Shown here in pieces: positions 35,681-49,600 of a stretch of DNA of 64,000 nt (positions are counted from its first letter, which is position 1; each line of letters begins with the position of its first letter). Position numbers and translations under genes: made by a program. This stretch comes from Toxotes chatareus (lineage: Eukaryota; Chordata; Actinopteri; Toxotidae). The stretch covers positions 7,931,283 through 7,995,282 of the forward strand of contig CM028901.1 of the NCBI GenBank assembly GCA_016801885.1. The letters are read 5' to 3'. The notes under the pieces were generated by a model that saw nothing but the letters and a program-made list of their open reading frames with translations, had not been told where the DNA came from and made no database searches.

Positions 35681-37697
35681 GGCAGGATTCATGTGTTTGG
35701 GATTCTTTAGCTCATGAGTCATTAAGTCTCGATTATCACATTTCCTAAAATGGGGAATACCATATGTACTAGACGCCATTTCTATGTAGATCTGGGGCAC
35801 AAGTGTAACCTCACATTGTGAATTTTCAAACATTTTTCAATAACATACCTGTATTGCTGGTGTGGTGGTTTAATAATAATAACAGGACAAGGAGCAGGGA
35901 GGGAAACGCTTCCTAAGCCCCACTCCTCCTGACCGCTGGGTGACGTGTAGGCTCAAAGTGCTTTCGTAATAGTAGATAATTGCACTGTCACGGCCAAGTG
36001 CAAACAGCAGAACTTGCGATCCCTGGAATCCATGTCCAGACTTCCTGTCCTTATTTAGTATGACAGACAGAGAGAGAGAGACTGGCAGAGATACACAGAG
36101 GAGTGAAGTGAACTGGAAGTAAACCAGTGTGCACAAAACAGAGAGCCAAGCAGACAGACTGACCTATTAACCATAGTAAACCCCCATCACCACCACCCCT
36201 CCAGATACACACACACATACACACACGCACACACACAAAGTCCAGTCAACTGCATGCATCACAGGAGCAGAACTTACAAAATGTTGGCTATTATTTGCCA
36301 GTGGTAGCAGCAACCCGTGTGCAACCCGTATGTCTCTGTCTGTGTGTGTGTGTTCCCTGTCTGTCACTCCATAGAAATGGGAGGCAGAAGAGGGGAGGCA
36401 GCCAGCCGCGTTATTCAAATGTTCCAGAGCCCGGCCAGCCAGTGGCCAACTGTAGCCGGGCTAAAAGAGGCTCTTTGTGAGGGGCCAGACAGATGGCCAT
36501 AGAATGAAGACTGTAATGATACTCTCAACGGCCCAGTACACACACACAAGCACGTGCACAGACTCCACTCATTACAGGATGTAATGGTGTGTGTGTGTTT
36601 CAAAGACATGACAAACTGTATGTGTTTGTGTGTGTGATAGAGAGAGAGAGAAAGAAAGAAAGAGAGGTGGGGAAAGACTTGAAGGAAATGAAGCAGAACA
36701 CATTGATAAAGATAGTGATTATGAACAATATGTGACAAGAGAGAGAGTGTTTGTTTGTTTCCCATATCTGCTCCCTTTCACTGCACTGTTATTACTTTTG
36801 TGTCGCGTGTCGTATTATTATTTTGTGATATGAGCTAAAACAATGCTTGTCATACCAGTTAAGTGAGTTTAACATTCATAGGAAGACGAGGAAGATAATG
36901 AAAAGATCATGAGAACTTGTGAATCTACAGGAGGTTTATAAGCTGTAGCAGCCATAGCGGTGATTCTTGTGATTCTTTGGTTTAGTGCCTGAGAGGCAAA
37001 GTAAAACTGATTTTGGACCAGCGTATTAGTGCTGCATGGTTTACACACATCTAGACTCTCATATCTCCAGTAGCAGACAAGTATGTAAACAGCCTAACAT
37101 ATGCATATTGTTTGCAAATGCGACCTAACCTCGCCATGGCCAGCTGAGGTACTATTGACCATGCCCTTCATCAACTGACTAACAAATCAATGGCTTGGAT
37201 ATCATTAACTTTCCTCTCTCGCCTGCCCTCTTTATAATTATCTCTCTGCCTTTGTAGCTTCTTTCTTCTGTCCCTCTGTTTTCTCCTCTATTTCCGGTAA
37301 GATAACATCCTCGCTGCAGCGCATCAACTGATCGATGGATGGACTGATTGATTGAGCCTCTCTCTCCCCGTCTCTCTACTTCTATCTCTCTCCCTACTTC
37401 TTCAGCTCCCGTCTTCTGTCTTGTGATTTTTCTCTCCTTTTTCCTGCCTTGACCGGCTTTTTTTCCCATCCATTCTAATTCTTTCCTCTTCTCATGTCCC
37501 TGTTTCTGCCATCCTTTTCCTCTAATCAGTCTTCCCCTGTCTCTCTCCTACTTACAGGGCAGGAAAACACTGAACCATGTTGCTCTAAGTTGTGACCTGT
37601 GGTGAACGGGGGAGGAGGAAGAGGAGGAGGGAGGCGTAGGCAGGCAGACGGGCATCTGCCGCAGCTCCCTTTAGGTGGCCTTTTGCAAGTTGAAGCC

Positions 37698-40600
37698 ATG
37701 GGCAATACAGCCACCAAGTTTCGAAAGGCCCTGGTGAGTGGCGACGAGGCCCTGGCGTGGCAGCTGTATGAGGGCAACCCTCAGTTCAGGGACAGCCTGG
37801 ACCCGAATGCATCGTATGGAGAGCAGTACCAGCACAACACGGCCCTGCACTACGTCTGCCGCCATGCCATGACACGTCTGCTCAGGTAAATTCATGTTTT
37901 GTGGGGGTTTTTTTTTTGGTATGGATTTGTTTGAGAGCTCATTTGAATTTGACAGTCATTTTTGAGGCTGGGGTTTATGATGTAGTTAAGCAGTTACCTA
38001 ATACAGTTACAAAGGGAGTGAGTCATTAAATTGAATAACAATTAGCAGTACGTCAGCTTTAGTAGATTTCTGAGAGTCATCATTTTCATAATTGCGTTTT
38101 TAAGGCAAATAAAGCAACTTACAATACAGAGGTCCAAAGAGATTTCATAAATAATGTTAGAAGGCACAGAAAAAGTGCATTAGCCATGAGGACTAGTGGC
38201 AATTACACCAACACCAACAATTATTATAGTATTTGTTATAAAAGACTGAAATTACAGCCTCAAAAATAACATCAGCAAGAACCTGTTAGTGTCTCAACAA
38301 CAACAAAAAAAAACCCAAAAGTGAAAGGATCCTGTTTTCACACATGATGTTCATCACGGTGCTAGTAGTAGTCAACCTGTGAAAACAGTTGTGTAATGGT
38401 CTTCTGTGGCGCTGGAGGGAGCTTTCCAAGTCTGAAAAAAACAACTAGTGAATCAGGGTTTCCTTGAACTGGGTTGAGACTTCCAGAATTTTAACAGAAA
38501 GCCTGTGTCACTAACTTGGGATGTGGGGAGAGAGTAGACAGAGAGGGTCCAACGAAAGACTAGTGACTTGCATTCTGGGAATCACACACCAGCCCACTCT
38601 CCCTTGGACAATGTTGTAAGAGAAACCATGAAGGTGAGTCACTGACTCTAACACAACCTAAAAGAAAGGGGTCAAACTAAAAAACACATGGAGAGCAAGA
38701 CACCAGTGTGTCTTTTCACCCCCTGCAGGGATAATCAGGCTGCTGGCCATGACCGAGACAGCTGATTCAGTGACTCAATAGCCGTCCTCACCTCCTCCTC
38801 CTTCTTGCACTCTTCCTCTCTCTTGCCCTTTCTTTCCATGATTACAGGGGGGGTCAGAGGAAGCTGTTTGAAAAGGCCAGTCAATTATCTGTGCATCTGC
38901 ATGTGTGCACACGTGCGTGTGTGTTTTTTTTTTGGCGGGGGGTGGGGAGCTGTGACTCCACAACTGCTTAATGTGTCCAAGTCTGTGAATATAACACAGT
39001 GAATCAATTGGTGTGCTATTTGTGTCCCTTCCCACTAACCTATAATGGGCCAGAGAGGCGTGCTGAACGCAGCTCTTGGCTCCTGATAAGTATCAGAGGA
39101 AATGCTTCTTTGTTCCAGCAGCTCGATTGGACAGAGGCAACCAGATAGACGACCGAGAAATCTCAGACAAAATAAAGACTCATGGAGGACGAGCGTGGGC
39201 TGGTAGATGCAGAGTCTGTTTTTCAGATTATTTTTAACATATATCTGCTTCATGTTTATTTGCTCTCTCCTCGCGCTCTCTGTGGGTTGAATTGGCCATG
39301 AGATGTGCAAATTGGGAAATCACAAGTAGACCTATTACTGGAAAAATGGGCGTAGTTCAGGATGTGTAACCCTTCCTCCACAACAACCGAGTACACAGTT
39401 TTAGAAACATGTAAATAACACCTCTGACTTGGTTACTCATGTATGAGCCATTGATTTTCTGCTGTTTGAAAAAGATCTGCTGAAGCAAAATTATTTGTCA
39501 GTGTACAGCAACTTCCCTTTTTATTTTTCTCTCAAATATTCTGTGTGTCTTCTCTGAGGTTTCCTGCCCTCGTCAGATCATTGTACTGTCTGAGCAGCTT
39601 TGGTGCTCAACAATTGCAGCTATAACATGTGACGTCCCCCAGCCTGTTGTTTCTAGTAGACTGATATTGGGGCCATCCATCCTGAACATTCGGCATGGAG
39701 GTGTGGGGGGGTGTTGGGTTGTAGTTGAGAGGGGAGTAATTAGTGATTATTGCTATGTGGGTGAATTGGCAGTGCACTGGCATTAGGGGGGAGGCTGTAG
39801 GGGCTTGTGGATGACAGGATAAGAAGGTCAAAAGTGGAAAAAGAGAACAGCAGTGGAGGAATAGACTGAAGGGACACATTCAAATGCTAATTCAGTTGTG
39901 GCCACTGCCATGTCCAAAATGCAGAGAGGGCCAAGACGGAAATATTTCACAACACATTTTTTTGTATGTATTCCAGTGAAAATCCTATAATTTTCTTCCT
40001 TTTTTGTGGAATTTGCATTAAGGAGAAGGTCTTTTCAAATTCCTCACATCCCCCCCTTTGTTCATGTTATACCACTGATCAAAAAGAAACAGGTTTTTCT
40101 CTATAGTTTAACATGCAGCTGCTGTAGAATGATATAATGAGGGATGTCAAATGGAAGAAAGAGAATAGACAGTGGAAGAGCACACTACAGAGGAGGAGGA
40201 AAAACTAAGTATAGGATAGAAAAGGAGAAATGGAAGTTTTGAAAGTGTCGGTAATGCAGAAAGAAACTTGAAGAGGAGGAAACAGAATAGGTGGAGCCAA
40301 ATATAAGAGTGGAAATCTAATCAGTAAATGGAGGTTTTGACAGACAGAGAACAGAGAAAAACAATTTACTAAACAGAGCTGCAGCCACAGCCGAGTTCCC
40401 AGTGCAACTGGCACATCCATCACCATCTGAGAGAGTGTGTGTGTGTGTGTGTGCGCGCGCGCATGCACCCGCCAGCCAGCATGTCCATTATCTCAGAGAT
40501 GTTAAACAGAAATAGTCAATATTCTGCCGTCTTTCTTCTCTTCCTTCTCTGTACCCTTTTTTCTTACCCACCAACACTCATCTCACAGTCCATCTCATTA

Positions 40601-43600
40601 CCATACTTTACTCTCCGCTCACCTCCACTCATCCCTCCATCTACCCTTTCCTCCACATCTCCGCATCTCTCTTAAGTGCGCTTTACTTTTCTCCTCCACC
40701 TTCCCTTTCACTCTGTCATTTAAGCCTTCTTTCCATCTCACTTCTGAACTCCTTCTCCTGCTTTATTTAATCCCCTCTTTCTTGCCTGCATTGTGTAGGT
40801 CTTTCCTGTTCAGCAAAGAGGGGAACCCCAACAAGCGTAATGTGCACAATGAGACGTGCCTCCATGTGTTGTGCCAAGGCCCACAGATCCTGCTGCTGCC
40901 AGAAGGAGCGCTGTCACCACGACTTGCCCGTCCACAGAGGGACGAGCAGCGCCGTGCTGACTGCCTGCAGGTGCAAACACACAAGCAGGGACAGACATAG
41001 TTGATTGTTCTCATTTGCATGTTGGTGTGGGAAAAAAAAGTGTATTGTATAAAGTCGTTGCTTTCATTAAAGTTGACATCGAAATAATGTTGTGTGTGTA
41101 TATGTGGGTTCCCGCTGCTGCCAGATGATCCTGAGCTGGACTGGGGCCAGGCTGGAGGGAGGCCAGTACGAGAAGGCCAATGTCAACGCCACAGACAACC
41201 ACCACAGCACCTGTCTGCACTACGCTGCTGCGGCAGGGATGAAGAGCTGTGTGGAGGTGAGAGAAAGTGCCCTGAAATTCAAACTCACATTAGGATGAGC
41301 TATTGGCAGATTTGTCTGTGTTCTTTAAGATTGGATTTGGCAAAAGTTTTACAGCCAGTAAACTCTGTAGAATGTATATTATGCCTATCCTTGCATCAGG
41401 AGCATCTGCTTTGTATTTCCTTACTTTCAAATCCAAGTAGTGCCTCCTCCTCAAGATTTTCAAGATTTTGCCGCTAGGAAGAAAATTCCACTTCTTGAAT
41501 TAAAAGAAAAAAAGAAAATTGAGCTCAGCTCTGATATGGGCAGCCTGGGGAGAAAATAACACATATTCTTTAAGATAAAAAGTTTGAAAATGTTTCTTGT
41601 CACCTCCTCATTGTCTTCTTTCATCTTTAATTCACTCTTTGATTAACTGTGTGTTTACTTCTCTTCCTTGATGTACACCTTTTAACCTTTCTCCATTTTA
41701 CTAAACTTCCCTTTGACTCCTGTTGTATTTGCTCCTTTTTACTTTCTGCCTTTCTTCTTGTTGTTTTTTCTCCCTCTTTCTTTACATGTCATTGCCTATT
41801 TCCCCTTCTCATATTTCTTTTCTGTTTTCTACCATTGCATCTTTGTTTACTCTTTCTGTCTTCCCCCTTCCTGCTGTTTTTCTATTTGTCTGCTCCACCT
41901 GCTCTCGCCTGTCGCTTCCTTTGTTGGTTGCAAGTTCCTTCAATTTCTTTTTCCTCTCCATTATCTATTTCTCTCCTTTATTCTTTTGTTCTCTCATGTC
42001 TCCCTCCTCGTCTCTCCCTCTAGCTGCTAATCCAAAGCGAGGCGGACCTTTTTGTGGAGGATGAGGACAAGCTGACGCCATGTGACCATGCCGAGCGGCA
42101 TCACCACACCGAGCTGGCCCTCAGCCTGGAGTCACAGATGGTTTTTTCCTCCTCTTCAGCTCAGCAGTCAAACACAGACGCACATGGTGAAACCAACCTG
42201 CTGCAGTACAAGGAGGTGAGACCACAGTCACGAGATCTGGGGGTTTCCTGCTGGCCTTTTATAATTGATGTGTTATTTTTATGCTTTTAAAAGTCACAGA
42301 TCTTAGTAAGTCAGCATTCGCTTCTTACGTTGTTTTTACACTGGTATAATAATATAATTTCCTGCAAGGGTGCAAGATCATAATATACTCTGATTAGATT
42401 TTTGGAAATCTTCATTAAAGCAAATTGGAGACCAGTTGTGCTGTTTTACCGACGTTTCATATTATCTCATCACTCATTCACTCAACTTTTGCTGAGTTCA
42501 ACCAAGTGATGTCAAGAAATAAATTAATGATAAATGTTTCTTGATGCTTGCATTTGTGGACAAACTAAGCAGATTAAATACCTCACTTATCTGCATTGAA
42601 CGACTCCCCTCGTTTTTTTGTGTAACCATTGAAACTCACAGTGCTTAGGGCAGAATTCTTTCCACTCACCTTCAAATGTCACCAATTTGTCAACAAAATG
42701 TTGTCTTGTTCTCACAAAGTCCTTTCCTCATAGGTCAAAATTTACACTGGCTCTTACAAGTGTAGTAACACGAGAATGCACACATCTTGCTTCGTGCTTG
42801 TCAGGGTTGTGGTGAAGCAGAGGGCCCCAGCACAGTCGTGTAGCAGTGGCTGCTGCCAGCTGATAGGGGTTTGATCTTCTGTCCTGCAGCCAAATCCATG
42901 CTAATATTTAATCTCTCCTTCCCACCACAACCACCCATGCTCACCGCCTTACATCCCAGTCCTCTCCATTTTTCTCACATTATCTTTTTCACTCCCTTAA
43001 ACACATCTCAATCTCATACTTTTTAATTTCTTTTTCTTATCATTTCTTTCCCTCACCTTCCCCATGACATTGTTTTTTCTCCCCTCTGCTTCACATCTCT
43101 CTGTTCTCCAGCTCTCCCTCCTCTTCCTTTGTTTCTGTGTGTATTTTCCTAACATGTTTACCCACTCTGTCTTTTCAGCCTTACGAGGGACTGAAGCTTC
43201 AGGACCTGCGCAGGCTGAAGGACATGCTGATTGTGGAGACGGCAGACATGCTGCAAGCCCCCCTTTTCACTGCTGAGGCCCTGCTCCGAGCACATGGTGA
43301 GTGTGTGTCTTATAGAGAAACGTGACATTCATCCATCACTTTCACTAAACCTCATAGCACCGCAGTGTTTTTGAAATATTTATGAAAAAATGCATATGTA
43401 TAGGCTCTAAATTTGGGAGTATCCTCCTCCCTTTCTCAGACTGGGACAGAGAGAAGCTTCTGGAGGCCTGGATGTCTGACGCTGAGGGCTGCTGTCAGCG
43501 CTCAGGCGTGTCCATGCCCACCCCACCGCCCAGCGGCTACAATGCCTGGGACACCCTACCCTCACCCCGCACCCCTAGGACCCCACGCTCACCCCTCACA

Positions 43601-46600
43601 CTCACCCTCACCTCTCCCACTGACAGCTGCCTCACACCTGGAGACGAGAGCCTGGCTACGGTGAGACACAGAGTATTGACTTAAATAGGGCAAGTTTGTA
43701 ACTGGCATCTATGTTTAAATTACCTCTTGAAGATGCTTTTATTAATTAGGGATTGTGGGGTAGGATTTCTGAAGATCATAGATATTTGACTTGTTATCCA
43801 TGTGTCAGAAACACCATAGTTTTCAAAGGCTTGTTGGATCTCAGTCTACCTAACTGTAAAACCTTTGAGGTCCTGTCTTAGAACACAGTGTCCACTGTTT
43901 TTAAATGGGAGCCATGTGTTGACAGATAACATGAATGAAAGGACTGAAGTGTGTAAATACATTGCAAAATTGTCTTATCAAAAAAAAAAAAAAAACCCAT
44001 TTGATTCTAGTTGAGCATTTGACAGAATGCCAAGTGTTGCCAGAATGCCACTGGTCTGATTACAGTAGGTTAATATCTAATCCCACTAGAGCACAGCTGA
44101 TCACAGGCCATCTTTCTAGCAGTTCTTCTTATTGCTCTTTGTAGTTATACATCAGCATCTGCCTGTTGTCCATTTTTGCTGTTGAGGCAGGTGTAATTAC
44201 ACATCCAGTAGTTATCATTTGTCTGCCTGCTAATCCTGGCTGTGGTTTAACTGTCGGGCTTTTAAAATGTTCAGACCACAAGTTGTTAGACTGCTCCTAC
44301 CTGCATGGACAAGATAAGGGGCATTTGGATGTATGTGAGGCTATGGATGGGATTTAATATTACTTTAAAGGTGTGATGAAACACTATGGACTTTGGAAAA
44401 ATATGCCACAGCATATTCTCTGAAAAAGTACAATGGAATTGACATAATCCTCTTCGGCACAGTTACAGTCTGTGTTATAATGTCCTCCCCCTGTGTATAA
44501 TGACACAGCAAGATGTACTGAATCTCTATAAAATGTAATATATAACAATTTTATAGGCGTTATTATGCTGTCATACAGTGTAAATCATGTGATTTCTCTC
44601 CCTTGTCTCCCCACAGTGTGGAATCTGTCTGTGCTCTATCTCAGTCTTTGAGGACCCAGTGGACATGTCCTGTGGCCATGAGTTCTGCAGAGCCTGCTGG
44701 GAGGGGTAGGTGCCTGTGTTTGTGTGTGTAAATGTCCCCGTGTACTTCAATGTGTTACAGTGTGTCTGCTACATTTTTCTTGTGTGCATTTTTCTTACAC
44801 ACATGTGCTTTTCTCAGGTTCCTCAATGTGAAGATTCAGGAGGGTGATGCACATAATATCTTCTGCCCGGCGTATGAGTGTTATCAGTTGGTGCCAGTGC
44901 ATGTAATAGAGAGTGTGGTTTCCAGAGAGATGGACCAACGATATCTGCAGTTTGACATCAAGGTAGAAACACAACATGCACTCATACAAACGTTAGGCAC
45001 TTCCTCTTCTTCCAACTGAGTTCACTTTTTGTGCATCTTTGCTCCTTTCCTAACTTCTTAACACACATTTGTATGAAATTGTGTTTCTTTCTTCCTGGTT
45101 TTTTTTTTTTTTCTCATTGCGCAAACACTTCTGCTCTTTACATTCCCTGCTGTGCTTCTCTTCTTTCTCCTGTGTCATTTATCTCTGTCTCTTCTTTTCC
45201 AGGCATTTGTGGAGAACAATCCTGCCATCCGCTGGTGTCCTGCTGCGCGTTGTGAGCGGGCGGTGAGGCTCACCCGACCAGGGCCCGGGGACAGTGACCC
45301 CCACAGCTTCCCCCTGCTGCCCTCACCAGCGGTCGATTGTGGCAAGGGTCACCTCTTCTGCTGGTACACTTCACAATATATTGCTACATGCATAGTCTTC
45401 TCTACATATATATAAAAACATTTAACATATATTTTAAAAGCCAGACACAAGTCACCCCTGTTCAAGTATAAGCCAACACAATCTTTAAGCCACTCACGTT
45501 GTACCATAGTTGACTCAGCACAGCTAGAAGAAGAGCTCACTGGGTTGAACAACATGATCATTACTGTTCACTCAGGGCTTGACAGTATTTACCAGCCTTG
45601 CCAGTTGTCTTTCTCGCAGCCCTCAAAATTAACCTAAAAATGTGTTTTTGTGTTTTTTGTCTGTCCAGCATAATAAATGTTATCAGAAACTTTGACTTCA
45701 CTCCTCTGTGAATTTTCCGGCCCTTATCCTTCTAGGAAAGAGTGATGAGTTATCACACTCCTCAAAGTCTTTGAGCCTTGTATTTTACTATACTCAGTTC
45801 TCTGTTTATCACCCTCCCTGTCTGCAGGGAGTGCCTTGGCGAGGCCCACGAGCCTTGTGACTGTCAGATGTGGAGGAACTGGCTCCAGAAAGTCACTGAA
45901 ATGAAACCTGAGGAATGTAAGTCTGTCCTTTATTGTTTGTGTTTCCAGGAAATTTCTGTGTTACTAGGGATCATTTTAGCTACACCTCAGTAAGCTGGCA
46001 CCACAGTAAGGCAGTTAACAGCAGCTGTCAGAACAGCCTACCAGGATGTGTCTAATTTATTTTTATAACATAGTGGCAGGTGTTAAGGTCATAGATATTT
46101 GCCAAATGTGTGTATGTGTGTGCTAGAAAAGTGCATCTGCAAGGCAGGTGTTGGACAATTGGGATGTAGCTGAACTGTGTGTGCGTGGGCCTATGTGTTT
46201 GTTTGTACTTTCCACAGTGGCAGGTGTGAGTGAGGCCTATGAGGATGCTGCTAACTGCCTGTGGCTGTTGACCAACTCCAAACCGTGTGCCAACTGCAAG
46301 TCACCCATTCAGAAGAATGAGGGCTGCAACCATATGCAGTGTGCCAAGGTGCATACACTAATCTCTTTGTCAGCAGTGTGCCATCATTTGTATTGTTAAT
46401 GACTATTTCCATTATTTTTATCCCATTACTTACTGTATTTTGCTTTAAAATGATTAAAAATGTCTTCTTTCTCACTCTGTAGTGTAAGTATGATTTCTGT
46501 TGGATCTGTCTGGAGGAGTGGAAGAAGCACAGCTCATCAACAGGAGGCTACTATCGCTGTACTCGCTATGAGGTCATCCAACAGCTAGAGGAGCAGTCCA

Positions 46601-49600
46601 AGGAGATGACTGTAGAGGTACAAACACACACACACACACACTAATAAAATAGACCTACTCATCACATTTCCACCTAGAACTACTCCATCACGTGTCACAT
46701 AATACATCTTTCATATGTTCATATGCTTCACACCGACGCACACTCCATGTCAAAATGTTGATTTTGTTACAGGCAGAAAAGAAGCACAAAAGTTTTCAGG
46801 AGCTGGACCGTTTCATGCACTATTACACTCGTTTCAAGAACCATGAACACAGTTATAAGGTAATTCTCTCTCAACACACACACACACACGCTTATGGCAG
46901 TTCAGAGCTGGCTTGAATTTATAAAATACTTGTGAATGCATGCAGCTTAATTACATATCAGATGTGCAATCTCTCCTCTCTGTCCATTAGTTGGAGCAGA
47001 AGCTGCTGAAAACAGCTAAAGAGAAAATGGAGCAGCTGAGCAGAGCCTTTATTAGCCGTAAGTCTCCCTTATTCTGATCTCAGCCTGTTGTTGGGAGAGA
47101 GCTGTATCAGAATAAATTTAAATGTCAAGATGTTTTGTCAAAAGCTTTGGTTTGTTTTTATCATAATACATTCTAACCACATAAAAATACTGGATAAGTT
47201 AATTGCTACAAGGAAATCAGAGACCGTAATTGCATTTTTTAAAATTCTGTCATTATTACATTCCTCTCAACCTTTGAAATACACACAATCATCATGCTAA
47301 AAGTGTGTCTGTGTGTGTGTGTATCTTATCTGATGCAGGTGAAGGCACTCCTCCAGACACACGGTTCATCGAGGATGGCGTGTGTGAGCTGTTGAAGACG
47401 CGGCGCGTGCTGAAGTGCTCTTACCCATACGGCTTCTTCCTGCAGCAAGGCAGCACCCAGAAAGAGATATTTGAGCTCATGCAGGTAATCTGATACATAT
47501 TTGTCATGCACGCGTCCTCAGCAAGAACAGGACTAACAACTTTAAATCTCCTGTGATGAGCCCTAAAGACTGGTGTTAATTAGACCCTGCAGGGCTGAAA
47601 CAGTGGGAACAAAGTACTGTTAGATTCTGTTGCAGTTTTATCAATAGTTTTGGTATTTTTTTGTACAAATGGATATTTTGACCTGTTGAGATCCTGTGCT
47701 GACATCCTTGGACAAGTGACGTGCACAACATGACCTGTTTAATGCATGTACTGTACATAAAAAATTATGAAATCAGGCATAAGACAGAGAACTTTTTTGT
47801 TTAGCCACATATCTTAAAATACTAAGTTAACAGTTAGATTTAACCTGAATTCTAACGTGTTTGTAGTATTGCTGTGATAATGTTTCTTGGTCATACTTAG
47901 TGTTGAGATTGTAGTGACTGAATTTATGTAGTGTTAAGCAAAGAAGATCCTTGCAAAAATATCTGAAGCACCAGAGATCCATTTTGTCTACTTTTCAGAC
48001 ACTTAAACAGGATTAAGTTTGGATTCTTCTTCTCACAATAAAGGATGCTCAAAATATACTCAGCTCATGTCTTATCTTCAGTACGAGTTAAATGGAAGTT
48101 GCTAATCCCTTTATAAATTTGAATTTCCAGTCAGCGAGTAGATTAAATTTTTTCTTTGTATCATCCCAGACCGACCTGGAGATGGTAGTGGAGGATCTGG
48201 CACAGAAGGTGAACCGGCCGTACCTGAGGACGCCGTGCCACAAGATAATCAGTGCAGCCCGGCTGGTCCAACAGAAGAGGCAGGAGTTCTTGGCATCAGT
48301 GGCCCGTGGTGTGGCTCCCAACGACTCTCCTGAGCTTCCCCGCAGGAAGTAAGGGCAAACACACTCACACATGAACAAAATGTGGTCGTGCTTTGCTCAG
48401 GTTAAAAAATTCACTGCAAAGAAGAAACACTGGCTTGTAATCAGGAGACAAAGTACAGGTACAAACACCGTTGATAAAACATCCTTATATTTGCATTTGT
48501 TTCAGCTACCCTGGAGGATCATGGGACTGGGAGTACCTTGGCTTTGCCTCTCCAGAGGTAAACAGAGATTCTCCTCCCGTCACACCATACACCAAGACAT
48601 GAACTTTTTTGTTCTGCTAACCCTTTTTGTTCATGCCAAGCTAATGCTACTTTCTAAAAAACAACGCATTGGTGCTATTGGTGACCAACTCTTGTAGGAG
48701 GCCATAGTAGTGCATGACTTTGGCTGCAGCTGACTTAGTTTGCTTATGTGTTAAGATGGGGAGTCGTCACTCTGTACTGGGAGCAGGAGATCAGAGAGAG
48801 AGACAGTCACAGGTAATGCTCCATAGTTTCTTGGCATTTTGTGCACGTGCATGGGCTGTGTTCTGTTTGCCTACAACACAGTAGACTGAGGACACAGCTG
48901 CTCAGAGTTGGTTTCGTAATAAACCAGCTTGAATCGCTCTTTGCAGGATTATGCTGACATCCAGTACCGACGAAGACACAGGCCACGGCGCAGAGGAGAC
49001 ATGCTGAGTCTGCACAACCTTCGAAGCAGCAGCAACACACCAGAGACCAGCAGGAGGAGTGACAACACAGGTCTAGAAAACAGATTGTTTAATATATATA
49101 ATATATAGTTTATATAGACCTATAGGGCATTTTGCACTATATGTATGGTACCATGAACAACAGATTTTCTTTAGAAATGTTTATTTACATCTCAGGCCAA
49201 GTCTATTCCCTGCCCCCAGTTATAAATTTTGACTTGTCATTGCACCAGACAACCAGCAAATGGGATTATACTTTATTGCTCCATGAATCAGGTCTGTCGA
49301 AGCACACAGAGGCATTGATCACTGGGACCAATTGGCAGTCAAGCCACACAAAGCAGTCCTCGTTTTAATGTGACATTCTCTGTTCTAGAGGGTCCAGAGA
49401 GGAGCGAGGGCCGCAGGAGAGTGCTGGGCTCGCTGGATGAAGATGACCCCAACATCCTCCTGGCCATCCAGTTGTCTCTCCAGGATTCCCGCAGAGAGAG
49501 AGGCATGGAGGGAGGGATGGAGGGTAGAGCGGAGCTTGAACGTGCACTAGACCGAGGACAGGAGAGGAGGCCGGGTCCTGCGGTAGACCTGGGTGATGTT

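Larger units (their letters stand above)
34262..37557 (+). other. ankib1 intron 1
   Basis: Besides the hairpin near its 5' end, this intron holds a repeat relic at about 35180-35680, CA/GT tracts near 36.2-36.66 kb, and a pyrimidine-rich final 350 bases before the acceptor cttacag (ending at 37557). Short open frames over the microsatellites are artefacts. Confidence 0.65.

Noticed and set aside
41649..42064. Three overlapping long frames rich in Phe, Leu and Ser
   Set aside because: They lie in a pyrimidine-rich ankib1 intron and reflect low complexity (few stops in C/T runs), not coding.
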